Origin: JALHTV01 sp049510055
GTDB taxonomy: Bacteria; Planctomycetota; Phycisphaerae; SM23-33
NCBI GenBank assembly: GCA_049510055.1
Contig: JBEKZI010000049.1
Coordinates: 1 to 15,613, forward strand
DNA: 15,613 nucleotides
Reading direction: 5' to 3'
Both the position numbers and the translations under genes were made by a program. The notes beneath the pieces were generated by a model. That model searched no databases. It was not told the DNA's origin and saw nothing but the letters and a program-made list of their open reading frames with translations. Positions 8,227 through 14,639 of the stretch are shown piece after piece. Numbering within the stretch: position 1 is the stretch's first letter; each line of letters starts with the position of its first letter.

Positions 8227-8285
8227 AGTCACTGAGTTGGTCAGTCGTCACATGGTGGTGACTTGTTATCGAGTGCTCAGTGACT
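8227..8285. repeat. 59-nt inverted repeat with inner hairpin
   Basis: AGTCACTGAG (8227-8236) is the exact complement of CTCAGTGACT (8276-8285). Inside lies a second stem, GTCAC (8247-8251) with GTGAC (8258-8262), around ATGGTG. It lies about 100 nt after the DUF2156 stop. It may be a transcription-end structure, a small mobile-element remnant or an operator. No T-run follows, so a plain intrinsic terminator is unlikely. Confidence 0.5.
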
Positions 8286-8324
8286 TGCTAACCACTTGAA
8301 ACTGCCAATTTGTCCTCAAAAATG

Positions 8325-8343
8325 GCCTATAAGGCTTTTGTTT
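8325..8343 (+). terminator. Weak terminator-like hairpin with T-rich tail
   Basis: GCCT-ATA-AGGC (8325-8335) is followed directly by TTTTGTTT. The stem is only 4 bp, so this is a weak candidate for ending the DUF2156 transcript. It sits in an unusually AT-rich patch (about 8285-8380). Confidence 0.25.
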
Positions 8344-8378
8344 ACATGGTCTTACACGGCGACCATTGTTTTCAAAAA

Positions 8379-8459
8379 CTGGATGTCGCCGGTTCGACGC
8401 CGCAGGCGCCGCGAAGCGAAGCGGGCGTAGCCCTGAGCTTGTCGAAGGGCGAATCCGGC
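8379..8459 (+). repeat. Split T-arm copy B with 55-nt two-module insert
   Basis: CTGGATGTCGCCGGTTCGA (8379-8397) matches the tRNA-Gly anticodon-stem 3' half, variable region and T-arm, with one mismatch. ATCCGGC (8453-8459) completes the T stem. Between them lie the same 22-nt module as in copy A (8398-8419) and then a further 33-nt module (8420-8452), which also ends in GCGA. The second module contains a mini-hairpin GGGC-GTA-GCCC (8423-8433) and CCCTGAGCTTGTCGAAGGG (8431-8449), a short repeat I recall as dispersed in many GC-rich genomes. Confidence 0.7.
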
Positions 8460-8507
8460 TTACTCTCAACTTTCTCCCACACGCGCTGCCGGCGGTGCTA
8501 CTTCCCT

Positions 8508-8537
8508 TTGAGCAGGAGGCGTCGAATCGGATAGACT
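8508..8537 (+). promoter_or_regulatory. Weak candidate promoter for the sugar-acid cluster
   Basis: TTGAGC (8508-8513), an 18-nt spacer and TAGACT (8532-8537), each box matching 4 of 6. Transcription would start near 8544, leaving only a short leader before the GTG at 8561. Low confidence. Confidence 0.25.
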
Positions 8538-8560
8538 GCGGGTAGGAATTCTGCGAGCGT

Positions 8561-9871
8561 GTGGCTATGGGCAAGACGCGGACAATCCGAATGCTCTACG
8601 GCAAGGAGGGGATGTTGCTGGCCGTGCCGGCCGATGCGGCGGTTCTGGAGAGCGAATCCGTGCCCCCTCTGGCCGACCCGGCGGCAGCGGTGCAGTCGGC
8701 CCTGGCGGCGCCCATCGGCGGCCAGGGCCTGGCGGAGATTATCGCTTCCAAGCGGCCGCGGAATGCGGCCATCACAATCTCCGACATCACCCGCATCGTG
8801 CCCAACAGGCAATTGCTGCCGCCCCTGCTGGAGGTGCTGAATGCCGCCGGCCTGGCCGACCGGCAGATCGTCATCATCATCGGCACGGGCATGCACAGGC
8901 CCAGCACGCCGCAGGAGCGCCGGGGCCTGCTGGGCGAGGACATCCTCCGCCGCCTGGAGGTCATCGATCACCGGGCCGATGATCCCTCGACGTTGGTGCA
9001 GGTCTGCGACAATCCAGCCATCCACGTCTGCCGCCGCTTCGTCCAGGCCGATCTGCGGATCGTGACCGGATACATCGAGCCGCACTTCATGGCGGGATTT
9101 TCCGGCGGGCGCAAGGGCGTCTGTCCCGCCCTGGTGGACCTGGCGACCATCCAGCGGTTTCACGGCTACGCGACGCTGGCCGATCCCAAGGCCGACAACG
9201 GCATCCTGGACGGCAACCCCTGTCACGAAATTGCCCTCAAAGTAGCCAGGGCGGTCGAGGTGGACTTCCTGCTCAACGTAGCCGTCACGCGCGATCGGCG
9301 GATCGCGGGCGTCTATGGCGGCGACCCGGAGCAGGCACACCTGGCCGGCTGCCGCGACGTGGCCGAGTGGACCACGGCGATGATCGACGGGCCGTTCGAC
9401 CTGGTCGTCACCAACGGCGGCGGTTTTCCGCTGGACCAGACTTTCTACCAGACGGTCAAAGGCATGTGCACGGCCCTGCCGGCCCTGGCCAAAGATTCCA
9501 CGCTGCTGATAGCTTCTCACTGCGGCGAGCAGGTCGGCTCGCCGGCCTATACGGAGCTGATGCTGCGGTACGATAACGACTGGCGGACCTTCCTGGCCGA
9601 CATCGCCGCAAGCAGCGAAACCAAGCTCGACCAGTGGGAGTTCCAGATGCAGTGCCGCGTGCTGGAGCGGATCGGGCAGGAGCGGATTTGGTTCGTCAGC
9701 GACGGCCTGGCCACCGAGACGCAGCGACACCTCGCCGTGACGCCTATCCTGGGCTCTGGTTCGGCCCAGCAGCGGACGCAGAAGGCCATCGACTCACTTT
9801 TAGCCGCTCGGCCCGGCGGGCGGGTGGCCATCATTCCCGAAGGCCCCTACACTATGCTGAGGCGGCGTTGA
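8561..9871 (+). CDS. larA: LarA-family nickel-pincer 2-hydroxyacid racemase/epimerase
   Basis: A 436-residue DUF2088/LarA protein. LarA enzymes interconvert the two C2 forms of a 2-hydroxyacid by hydride transfer to a nickel-pincer nucleotide attached to a lysine. The residues known from lactate racemase are all present: R78 in SDITRIVPN, H112 in GTGMHRP, H175 in EPHFMAGFSGGRKG, the cofactor lysine K185 in the same segment, and the nickel-ligand position H201 in QRFHG. Relatives act on lactate, malate and sugar acids, so the substrate cannot be read from family alone. Downstream dehydratase, aldolase and dehydrogenase genes favour a sugar acid or lactate. The cofactor genes larB, larC and larE are not in the window. 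The start is uncertain: GTG at 8561 or ATG at 8567, with AGGA at 8544-8547 fitting the GTG better though at a long 13-nt spacing. Confidence 0.88.
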   Translation: MAMGKTRTIRMLYGKEGMLLAVPADAAVLESESVPPLADPAAAVQSALAAPIGGQGLAEIIASKRPRNAAITISDITRIVPNRQLLPPLLEVLNAAGLADRQIVIIIGTGMHRPSTPQERRGLLGEDILRRLEVIDHRADDPSTLVQVCDNPAIHVCRRFVQADLRIVTGYIEPHFMAGFSGGRKGVCPALVDLATIQRFHGYATLADPKADNGILDGNPCHEIALKVARAVEVDFLLNVAVTRDRRIAGVYGGDPEQAHLAGCRDVAEWTTAMIDGPFDLVVTNGGGFPLDQTFYQTVKGMCTALPALAKDSTLLIASHCGEQVGSPAYTELMLRYDNDWRTFLADIAASSETKLDQWEFQMQCRVLERIGQERIWFVSDGLATETQRHLAVTPILGSGSAQQRTQKAIDSLLAARPGGRVAIIPEGPYTMLRRR

Positions 9872-9905
9872 GGAAGCCGACACGTGGAGGAATGCGGGTT
9901 TCGGC

Positions 9906-9933
9906 TTGCCGGGATTCGCAGGGCGGTTAGAAT
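9906..9933 (+). promoter_or_regulatory. Candidate internal promoter before the alcohol dehydrogenase
   Basis: TTGCCG (9906-9911), a 16-nt spacer and TAGAAT (9928-9933), the same -10 box as the glycosyltransferase promoter. It lies in the 108-nt gap after larA and could allow the last three genes to be expressed apart from it. Confidence 0.35.
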
Positions 9934-9979
9934 CACCTTTCCGGCAACTGGGGGCGGACTAGACCGCGAGGAATTGTTC

Positions 9980-11287
9980 ATGAACGACGCCAAAGAGCAA
10001 GCCGTCCAACTCCTGAAGGGCTTCAAGGGCGAGAATTACGCCTTCGGCACGGATGTTTTAAACGAGGTCGGCCGGTTGGCGCGGCAATTGGGCCGCTCGG
10101 CGCTGGTGGTCGCCAATTCCAGCGGTTGGCTCCAGCAGGCGCGGCAGGAAGTGTGCGCCTCGCTGGAAAAGGCCGGCGTGTCCATCGCTTTCGGGGCGTC
10201 CATGGTTGGTGCAAGGCCCAACTCCCCGCGGGAGGACGTCTATCGGATCGAGTCGTACATCCTGCACGCCAAGCCGGAATGCATTGTGGTGATCGGCGGC
10301 GGCAGCTCCATCGACGCGACCAAGGCCTCCAACGTGCTGGCCTGCCTGGGCGGGCAAGACCCGAATCTGGATTCCTACATGGGCGTGGGCAAGGTCACCG
10401 AGGCCTTGGCCAAGACCGGCGGCCGGCTTATTCCGCTTCTGGCCGTCCAGACGGCCTCGGCGTCCGGGGCGCATCTGACCAAATACTCCAACATCACCGA
10501 CATGGCCACGGGGCAGAAGAAGCTCATCATCGACGAGACCGTCATCCCGGCCCGGGCGGTCTTCGATTACGGCCTGACGCGTTCGGCCCCGGCCGAGCTC
10601 ACCGTCGACGGTGCGCTGGACGGCATGAGCCATTGCCTGGAGGTGTTCTACGGAATCGGGCCCAAGAATTTCGACCTGCTCCAGCAGATCGTCTCAGCCG
10701 CGCTGACGTTGCTGCTCCGCTCCACGCCGGTCGCGGTGAAGACTCCGGACAACCTCGACGCCCGCGTCGCCCTGGGCCTGGCGACCGACCTGGGTGGCTA
10801 CGCCATCATGGTCGGCGGCACCAGCGGCGGGCACCTGACGAGCTTCTCCCTGGTGGACGTCGCCGCCCACGGCCGGGCCTGCGGGATTATGAATCCCTAC
10901 TACACCGTCTTCTTCGCCCCGGCCATCCCCAAGCAGCTTCGCATCGTCGGCGACCTGTTCAAGCAGGCGGGGTTCATCCGCGGCGGGCTGGACCGCCTGA
11001 CCGGGCGCGACCTGGGCATGGCCGTGGCGGAGGGAATGATCGCCTTCCAAAAGAGCCTCGGCGCCCCGACAACGTTGGCGGAGCTGCCCGGATTTTCCAA
11101 CGCCCACATCGCTCGCGCCCTGTCGGCCGCCAAGGACCCGCAACTGGCTTCCAAGCTTCAGAATATGCCCATCCCGCTGGCCGGCGGGATGATCGACGAT
11201 TACATGGCCCCCATCCTCCAGGCCGCCAAGACCGGCCGATTCGAGCTGATCAAAAATATGCCTGCCTCAGCGGGCAAAGGAGATTAA
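9980..11287 (+). CDS. Iron-type (group III) alcohol dehydrogenase
   Basis: A 435-residue NAD(P)-dependent metal alcohol dehydrogenase, cytoplasmic. The nucleotide-binding motif is IGGGSSIDATKASN. The metal-ligand set is visible as the Asp and His of DGMSH within AELTVDGALDGMSHCLE, a His in GGTSGGHLTSF and another in AAHGRACG. This corresponds to the D/H/H/H set of FucO-like enzymes. Family members reduce lactaldehyde, glycolaldehyde or succinate semialdehyde, or reduce maleylacetate. I chose the ATG at 9980 because AGGA lies 8 nt upstream. An in-frame ATG at 9884 would add 32 residues that are unlike the family and would place the candidate promoter inside the gene. It follows larA by 108 nt and ends directly at the ATG of the aldolase gene. 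In this cluster it most likely reduces the aldehyde released by the aldolase. Confidence 0.87.
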   Translation: MNDAKEQAVQLLKGFKGENYAFGTDVLNEVGRLARQLGRSALVVANSSGWLQQARQEVCASLEKAGVSIAFGASMVGARPNSPREDVYRIESYILHAKPECIVVIGGGSSIDATKASNVLACLGGQDPNLDSYMGVGKVTEALAKTGGRLIPLLAVQTASASGAHLTKYSNITDMATGQKKLIIDETVIPARAVFDYGLTRSAPAELTVDGALDGMSHCLEVFYGIGPKNFDLLQQIVSAALTLLLRSTPVAVKTPDNLDARVALGLATDLGGYAIMVGGTSGGHLTSFSLVDVAAHGRACGIMNPYYTVFFAPAIPKQLRIVGDLFKQAGFIRGGLDRLTGRDLGMAVAEGMIAFQKSLGAPTTLAELPGFSNAHIARALSAAKDPQLASKLQNMPIPLAGGMIDDYMAPILQAAKTGRFELIKNMPASAGKGD

Positions 11288-12073
11288 ATGCAAACGGTAC
11301 CCACACTCAAAAGCAAACTGGATCGACAAGACCTTGTTCTGGGGATACTCGTTCAAGACATCCGTTCGCCGTTTCTGGTGCAGTTGGCGGCCGCGGCGGG
11401 GCTGGACTTCATCTGCATCGACACCGAACACGGCACCTTCAACACCGAGACCGTGGCCGACCTGATCAAGCTGGCGCGCATGGCGGGAATCATCCCCATC
11501 GTCCGCGTCATCGCCGGGACGTACGAGTACATCTGTCCGCGCCTGGATGCTGGCGCCGGCGGCATCCTGGTGCCGCGCATCGACGGCCCCCAGGCCGTCC
11601 GAAACGCGGTGCACGTCAGCAAGTATCCCCCCGTGGGCGTTCGCGGCATCATCACGCTGAAGGGCCAGACCGATTACGTCATCCCCGACCTGAGCAAGAT
11701 GGTCGAGGAGAAGAACGCCCAGAATTTCATCATCCCGCAGATCGAGCTTCGCAGCGCCGTGGAGCAGATCGACGAGATCGTTTCGGTCAAGGGCATCGAC
11801 ACGGTGTGGGTGGGGCCTTGCGACCTGTCGGTCTCGCTGGGCCATCCGGGCGACCAGAAGCATCCCGAAGAGCTCCAGGCCATCGAAAAGGTCATCGCCT
11901 CCTGCCGCCGCCACAACGTCGTGCCGGGCATCGCCGTCGGCGGCATCGCCGCGTGCAAGGAGTGGATCGCCAAAGGCATGCGGATGGTCTGCTGCCAGAC
12001 GGACGTGATGATCCTGGCCACGGCGCTCAACCAGATTACCAAAGAACTGCGGTCGCTGAAGCCCGGCGCCTAG
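11288..12073 (+). CDS. HpcH/HpaI-family class II aldolase
   Basis: A 261-residue metal-dependent aldolase that splits a 4-hydroxy-2-keto acid into pyruvate (or a relative) and an aldehyde. Conserved features: FICIDTEHG with catalytic H48, R73 in IVRV, PPVGVRG (114-120), metal ligand E153 in PQIE, and metal ligand D179 in VGPCDLSVSLG. These correspond by position to H45, R70, E149 and D175 of E. coli HpcH. Length is normal for the family. The ATG immediately follows the stop codon of the dehydrogenase gene (TAAATG), with AAAGGAG 5 nt upstream inside that gene, so the two are translationally linked. Next to a sugar-acid dehydratase, the likely substrate is a 2-keto-3-deoxy sugar acid, as for rhamnonate and galactarate relatives. 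The exact sugar is not determined. Confidence 0.9.
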   Translation: MQTVPTLKSKLDRQDLVLGILVQDIRSPFLVQLAAAAGLDFICIDTEHGTFNTETVADLIKLARMAGIIPIVRVIAGTYEYICPRLDAGAGGILVPRIDGPQAVRNAVHVSKYPPVGVRGIITLKGQTDYVIPDLSKMVEEKNAQNFIIPQIELRSAVEQIDEIVSVKGIDTVWVGPCDLSVSLGHPGDQKHPEELQAIEKVIASCRRHNVVPGIAVGGIAACKEWIAKGMRMVCCQTDVMILATALNQITKELRSLKPGA

Positions 12074-12098
12074 AGGCGGAGGCTTTTCGTGAGAAGGG

Positions 12099-12203
12099 TG
12101 GCGGGGTTCCTACCCCGCCATCTAGAAGGCTATATATAGGTTTTTCCGTGGCAGGGCAGGAATACCACGGCGTTCCAGAAGTAGGTTAGGAAACCCTTTC
12201 TAA
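12099..12203 (+). promoter_or_regulatory. Three consecutive hairpins in the leader of the dehydratase gene
   Basis: The 145-nt gap holds TGGCGGGG-TTCCTA-CCCCGCCA (12099-12120, 8 bp), CCGTGG with CCACGG around 13 nt (12146-12170), and TTAGGAA-ACCC-TTTCTAA (12186-12203, 7 bp with one G-T pair). The last ends 5 nt before the GAGG ribosome-binding site at 12209-12212. The palindrome CTATATATAG also lies here at 12130-12139. The set may tune termination, RNA stability or translation of the dehydratase. No known riboswitch class is recognised. Confidence 0.4.
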
Positions 12204-12218
12204 GGACAGAGGTTTTTC

Positions 12219-13406
12219 ATGAAGATTACGGCCGTCCGGACGACCATCGTCCCCATGGATTTCCGCAACGGCGTCTACACGTTCGTCGAGACGGACGCTG
12301 GTCTCACGGGTGTTTCCGAGGTCGTGATGCGGCGGAAGTCGCGAACCGTCGAAGAGCATATCCACGAATTAGAGCGGTTCCTAATCGGCCGGGACCCCAC
12401 GCGAATCGAGGACGCCTTCGAGAAGATGTATCGCGATTCCTTCTGGGTCGGCGGGCCGATGCACGCCACGGCGCTCAGCGCCGTGGAAATCGCCCTGTGG
12501 GACATTTTTGGCAAATCACTGAACGTGCCGGTCTACAAGCTCCTGGGCGGGCCGTGCCGCGACGAGATACTGGTGTACTGCCACGTTCAGGCCGGGGCGA
12601 GCCCCGACGACTTCGCCGCCAATGCCCTGGCGGCTCGCGATCGCGGATTCCGTGCCTTCAAGACCACGCTGCCGGTCTTGTACGGCATGGACAAGAAGAT
12701 CCGGTGGTATTCCGGCCTGGCCGACGCAGCCAGCCGGTCCCTCAAGGAGACGGAATACCTGCCGACGAGCTTCTTTTCTCGCGTGGCGGAGTTCTTCGCG
12801 GCCGCTCGCCAGGCCGTCGGAAGCGAAATGGAGATGGCGGTCGATTGCCACGGCCGGCTCAGCCCGGCCAACGCCGTGCGGCTGTGCGAGGCCCTGGCGC
12901 CGCACAAGCTGATGTTCGTGGAAGAGCCCGTCCCGCCCGAAAACGCCGACGCACTGGCCTTCGTCATCTGCCGCAGCCCGATCCCCATCGCCAGCGGGGA
13001 ACGCCTGGCCACGATCTACGAGGCCAGGCCCTTCCTGCGGGAAGCGGGGTTGGCGATGCTGCAATGCGACGTGGTGAACTGCGGCGGCATCTCGCAGATG
13101 AAGAAAATCGCGGCCATGGCCGAGGCGAACTACGTGGGCATCGCCCCGCACAATCCCAACGGGCCCCTGGCGACCGCGGCCAGCGTGCAGGTCTGTGCGG
13201 CCATCAGTAATTTCACGATCCTGGAGACGATCGGTTCGGCCGAAGAAGAAGCCTTGGCCGCCAAGATCCTGCGCAACCCGCTCAAGATCACCGACGGCGT
13301 GATACGCATCCCGCAAGGTCCAGGCTTAGGGGTGGACGTGAACGAGGAGTTCATCAACCAGCAGCAGCAGCAGCGGCCCTATCATCCCTACGATGGATGG
13401 CGATAG
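12219..13406 (+). CDS. Enolase-superfamily sugar-acid dehydratase, D-galactonate dehydratase-like
   Basis: A 395-residue mandelate-racemase-type enzyme expected to remove water from an aldonic acid, giving a 2-keto-3-deoxy acid. The three magnesium ligands have the typical 26-residue spacing: D209 in AVDCHGR, E235 in FVEEPV, E261 in SGERL. The second half carries D284 in QCDVVNCGG, H311 in IAPHNPNGPLA and E336 in FTILE. DCHGR with H211 and APHxPxGP are hallmarks of the galactonate/mannonate dehydratase branch. At the position where DgoD-type sequences read DASHAGG, this protein reads DVVNCGG, so the substrate may differ from D-galactonate. The C-terminus has a run of five glutamines (381-385). 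GAGG lies 6 nt before the ATG. It is the last gene of the cluster and converges with the ornithine decarboxylase gene, 48 nt apart, with no clear terminator between. Confidence 0.87.
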   Translation: MKITAVRTTIVPMDFRNGVYTFVETDAGLTGVSEVVMRRKSRTVEEHIHELERFLIGRDPTRIEDAFEKMYRDSFWVGGPMHATALSAVEIALWDIFGKSLNVPVYKLLGGPCRDEILVYCHVQAGASPDDFAANALAARDRGFRAFKTTLPVLYGMDKKIRWYSGLADAASRSLKETEYLPTSFFSRVAEFFAAARQAVGSEMEMAVDCHGRLSPANAVRLCEALAPHKLMFVEEPVPPENADALAFVICRSPIPIASGERLATIYEARPFLREAGLAMLQCDVVNCGGISQMKKIAAMAEANYVGIAPHNPNGPLATAASVQVCAAISNFTILETIGSAEEEALAAKILRNPLKITDGVIRIPQGPGLGVDVNEEFINQQQQQRPYHPYDGWR

Positions 13407-13454
13407 GGCGTCTCTCCGGTCTTGGGGACATCAAGGCGTCATCTCAGCCCCGGA

Positions 13455-14594
13455 TTATTGGTTGATGTGCACCACTTTGGCCGGCGGGAAACCGTTGAAG
13501 GTGGTGGACGAGGCGTGGCTGTAGGCGCCGATGTTCTCGCTGAACACCAAGTCTCCCAATTCCAGCTCCGGTAGCTCCTCCGCCAGCGAGACGGTGTCCA
13601 GGGCGTCGCACGTGGGGCCGTACACGGCGCAAATCTGCGCCGGACCTTTCTTGAACGCCTTCAGCGGGTACTTGCAGTGGTCGAAGATGATGCCGCTGAA
13701 GGTGTGGTACACGCCGTCGTTGATGTAGTAGCACAGCTTCTCGTCGCGCAAGGCCTTGCCGATGACCTTGGCCACCAGCGTGGCGGCGGTGGCCACCATG
13801 AAGCGTCCCGGCTCGGCCAGGATTTCCATCTGCTTGGGGAACAGCCGGTCGAACTCGGAGTTCAGCCGCCTCGCCAGCTGGCGGAAGGGCTTGACGTCCT
13901 TGTCGTACGGGGCGGGGAAGCCGCCGCCGATGTCCAGGATCTTCGTCTGGGAATAGCCGTGATCCCAGGCCTCGTGAAAGATGCCCGCGGCCAGGTGCAG
14001 CGCCTGGACGTAGTTCTCGAAGTTGGTGCACTGGCTGCCGACGTGGAAGCTGAGGCCCTCGACGACCAGGCCGCTGTCGAAGGCGGCGCGGATGAGGTCC
14101 ACGGCCTCGCCGGGGGCGGCGCCGAACTTGCTGGACAGCTCCACCATCGCGCCGGTGTTGGGGACCTTGATCCGCAGCATCAGGCCGGCGTGGGGGGCGT
14201 GCCGCTTGACCTTGCCGATTTCCTCCACGTTGTCGTACGTGACCAGCGGCTTGTACTGGTCCAGCTGCTCTAGGGCCTCGGTGGCCTTGATGGGATTGGC
14301 GTAGATGATCTTGTCCCAGATGTAATCCTGGCGCTTCTTGGCGGGAAGGTTCTTGATGTTCTGGTAGACGGTCAGGAATTCCGGCATGCTGGCCACGTCG
14401 AAGCTCGCCCCCATGCGGTAGAACGTCTTGATGATGGCCGGATCGGGGTTGGCCTTGACGGCGTAGTAGGCCTGCACCCGCGGCAGATATTTCTTGAACC
14501 GCAGGTAATTGGCGCGGAGGACGTTGTGGTCCACCACGAACAAGGGCGTGCCGTGCTTGGCGGCCAGCTTCTGCAACGCGCGTCGATTCGTCAT
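13455..14594 (-). CDS. Ornithine (or lysine) decarboxylase, PLP fold type III
   Basis: A 379-residue member of the eukaryote-type ornithine decarboxylase/alanine racemase-fold family, which makes putrescine (or cadaverine) in the cytoplasm. The PLP lysine is K47 in YYAVKANPDP. Other landmarks are ASFDVAS (63-69), FHVGSQ with H184, the phosphate-binding DIGGGF (221-226), EPGRF (261-265), the active-site cysteine C329 in GPTCDALD, and the GAYS segment (356-359). GPTCDxxD favours ornithine/lysine over the diaminopimelate or carboxynorspermidine branches. GGGAG lies 6 nt before the ATG. It starts 45 nt after homospermidine synthase ends, on the same strand. The pair forms a coherent route in which this enzyme supplies the putrescine consumed by its neighbour. 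Confidence 0.9.
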   Translation of the reverse strand: MTNRRALQKLAAKHGTPLFVVDHNVLRANYLRFKKYLPRVQAYYAVKANPDPAIIKTFYRMGASFDVASMPEFLTVYQNIKNLPAKKRQDYIWDKIIYANPIKATEALEQLDQYKPLVTYDNVEEIGKVKRHAPHAGLMLRIKVPNTGAMVELSSKFGAAPGEAVDLIRAAFDSGLVVEGLSFHVGSQCTNFENYVQALHLAAGIFHEAWDHGYSQTKILDIGGGFPAPYDKDVKPFRQLARRLNSEFDRLFPKQMEILAEPGRFMVATAATLVAKVIGKALRDEKLCYYINDGVYHTFSGIIFDHCKYPLKAFKKGPAQICAVYGPTCDALDTVSLAEELPELELGDLVFSENIGAYSHASSTTFNGFPPAKVVHINQ

Positions 14595-14639
14595 GGCTGC
14601 TCCCGTGGATGGCGGGGGAGGCGGGGTCGGGCCCGCCGA

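Larger units (their letters stand above)
8131..8560. other. Gene-free 430-nt region between the DUF2156 gene and the sugar-acid cluster
   Basis: No coding sequence is convincing here; the open frames are short, composition-driven and cross the repeats. The region holds, in order, the 59-nt inverted repeat, a weak hairpin with T-tail, the two-module split T-arm repeat, and a weak promoter at 8508-8537. Its AT-rich middle contrasts with the GC-rich genes on both sides. Confidence 0.7.

Noticed and set aside
5580..8459. CRISPR array from the recurrent GC-rich repeat
   Set aside because: Only two copies 2.8 kb apart, different internal lengths, no regular spacers and no cas genes.
8333..8460. 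Copy B read as a complete degenerate tRNA gene (loop-like TTTTCAAAA upstream of the T-arm)
   Set aside because: The putative anticodon stem does not pair, no D-arm or acceptor stem can be found, and the T-loop carries 55 extra bases. Only the T-arm side is convincingly tRNA-derived.
8266..8574. Small open frames (74-102 codons) across the gene-free region before larA
   Set aside because: They cross the inverted repeat and the split T-arm repeat, have no ribosome-binding site of note and show no recognisable protein features.
8498..9730. A 410-codon minus-strand frame opposite larA
   Set aside because: Antisense shadow. The LarA frame holds all catalytic residues.
10126..12189. A 687-codon open frame on the plus strand overlapping the dehydrogenase and aldolase genes
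   Set aside because: It is a GC-driven frame in the wrong register. Its translation is Arg/Pro/Gly/His-rich with no motifs, whereas the two overlapping frames carry complete enzyme motif sets.
13407..13454. Bidirectional terminator between the converging dehydratase and decarboxylase genes
   Set aside because: GGGG and CCCC runs are present but too far apart and poorly paired, with no T-run on either strand.
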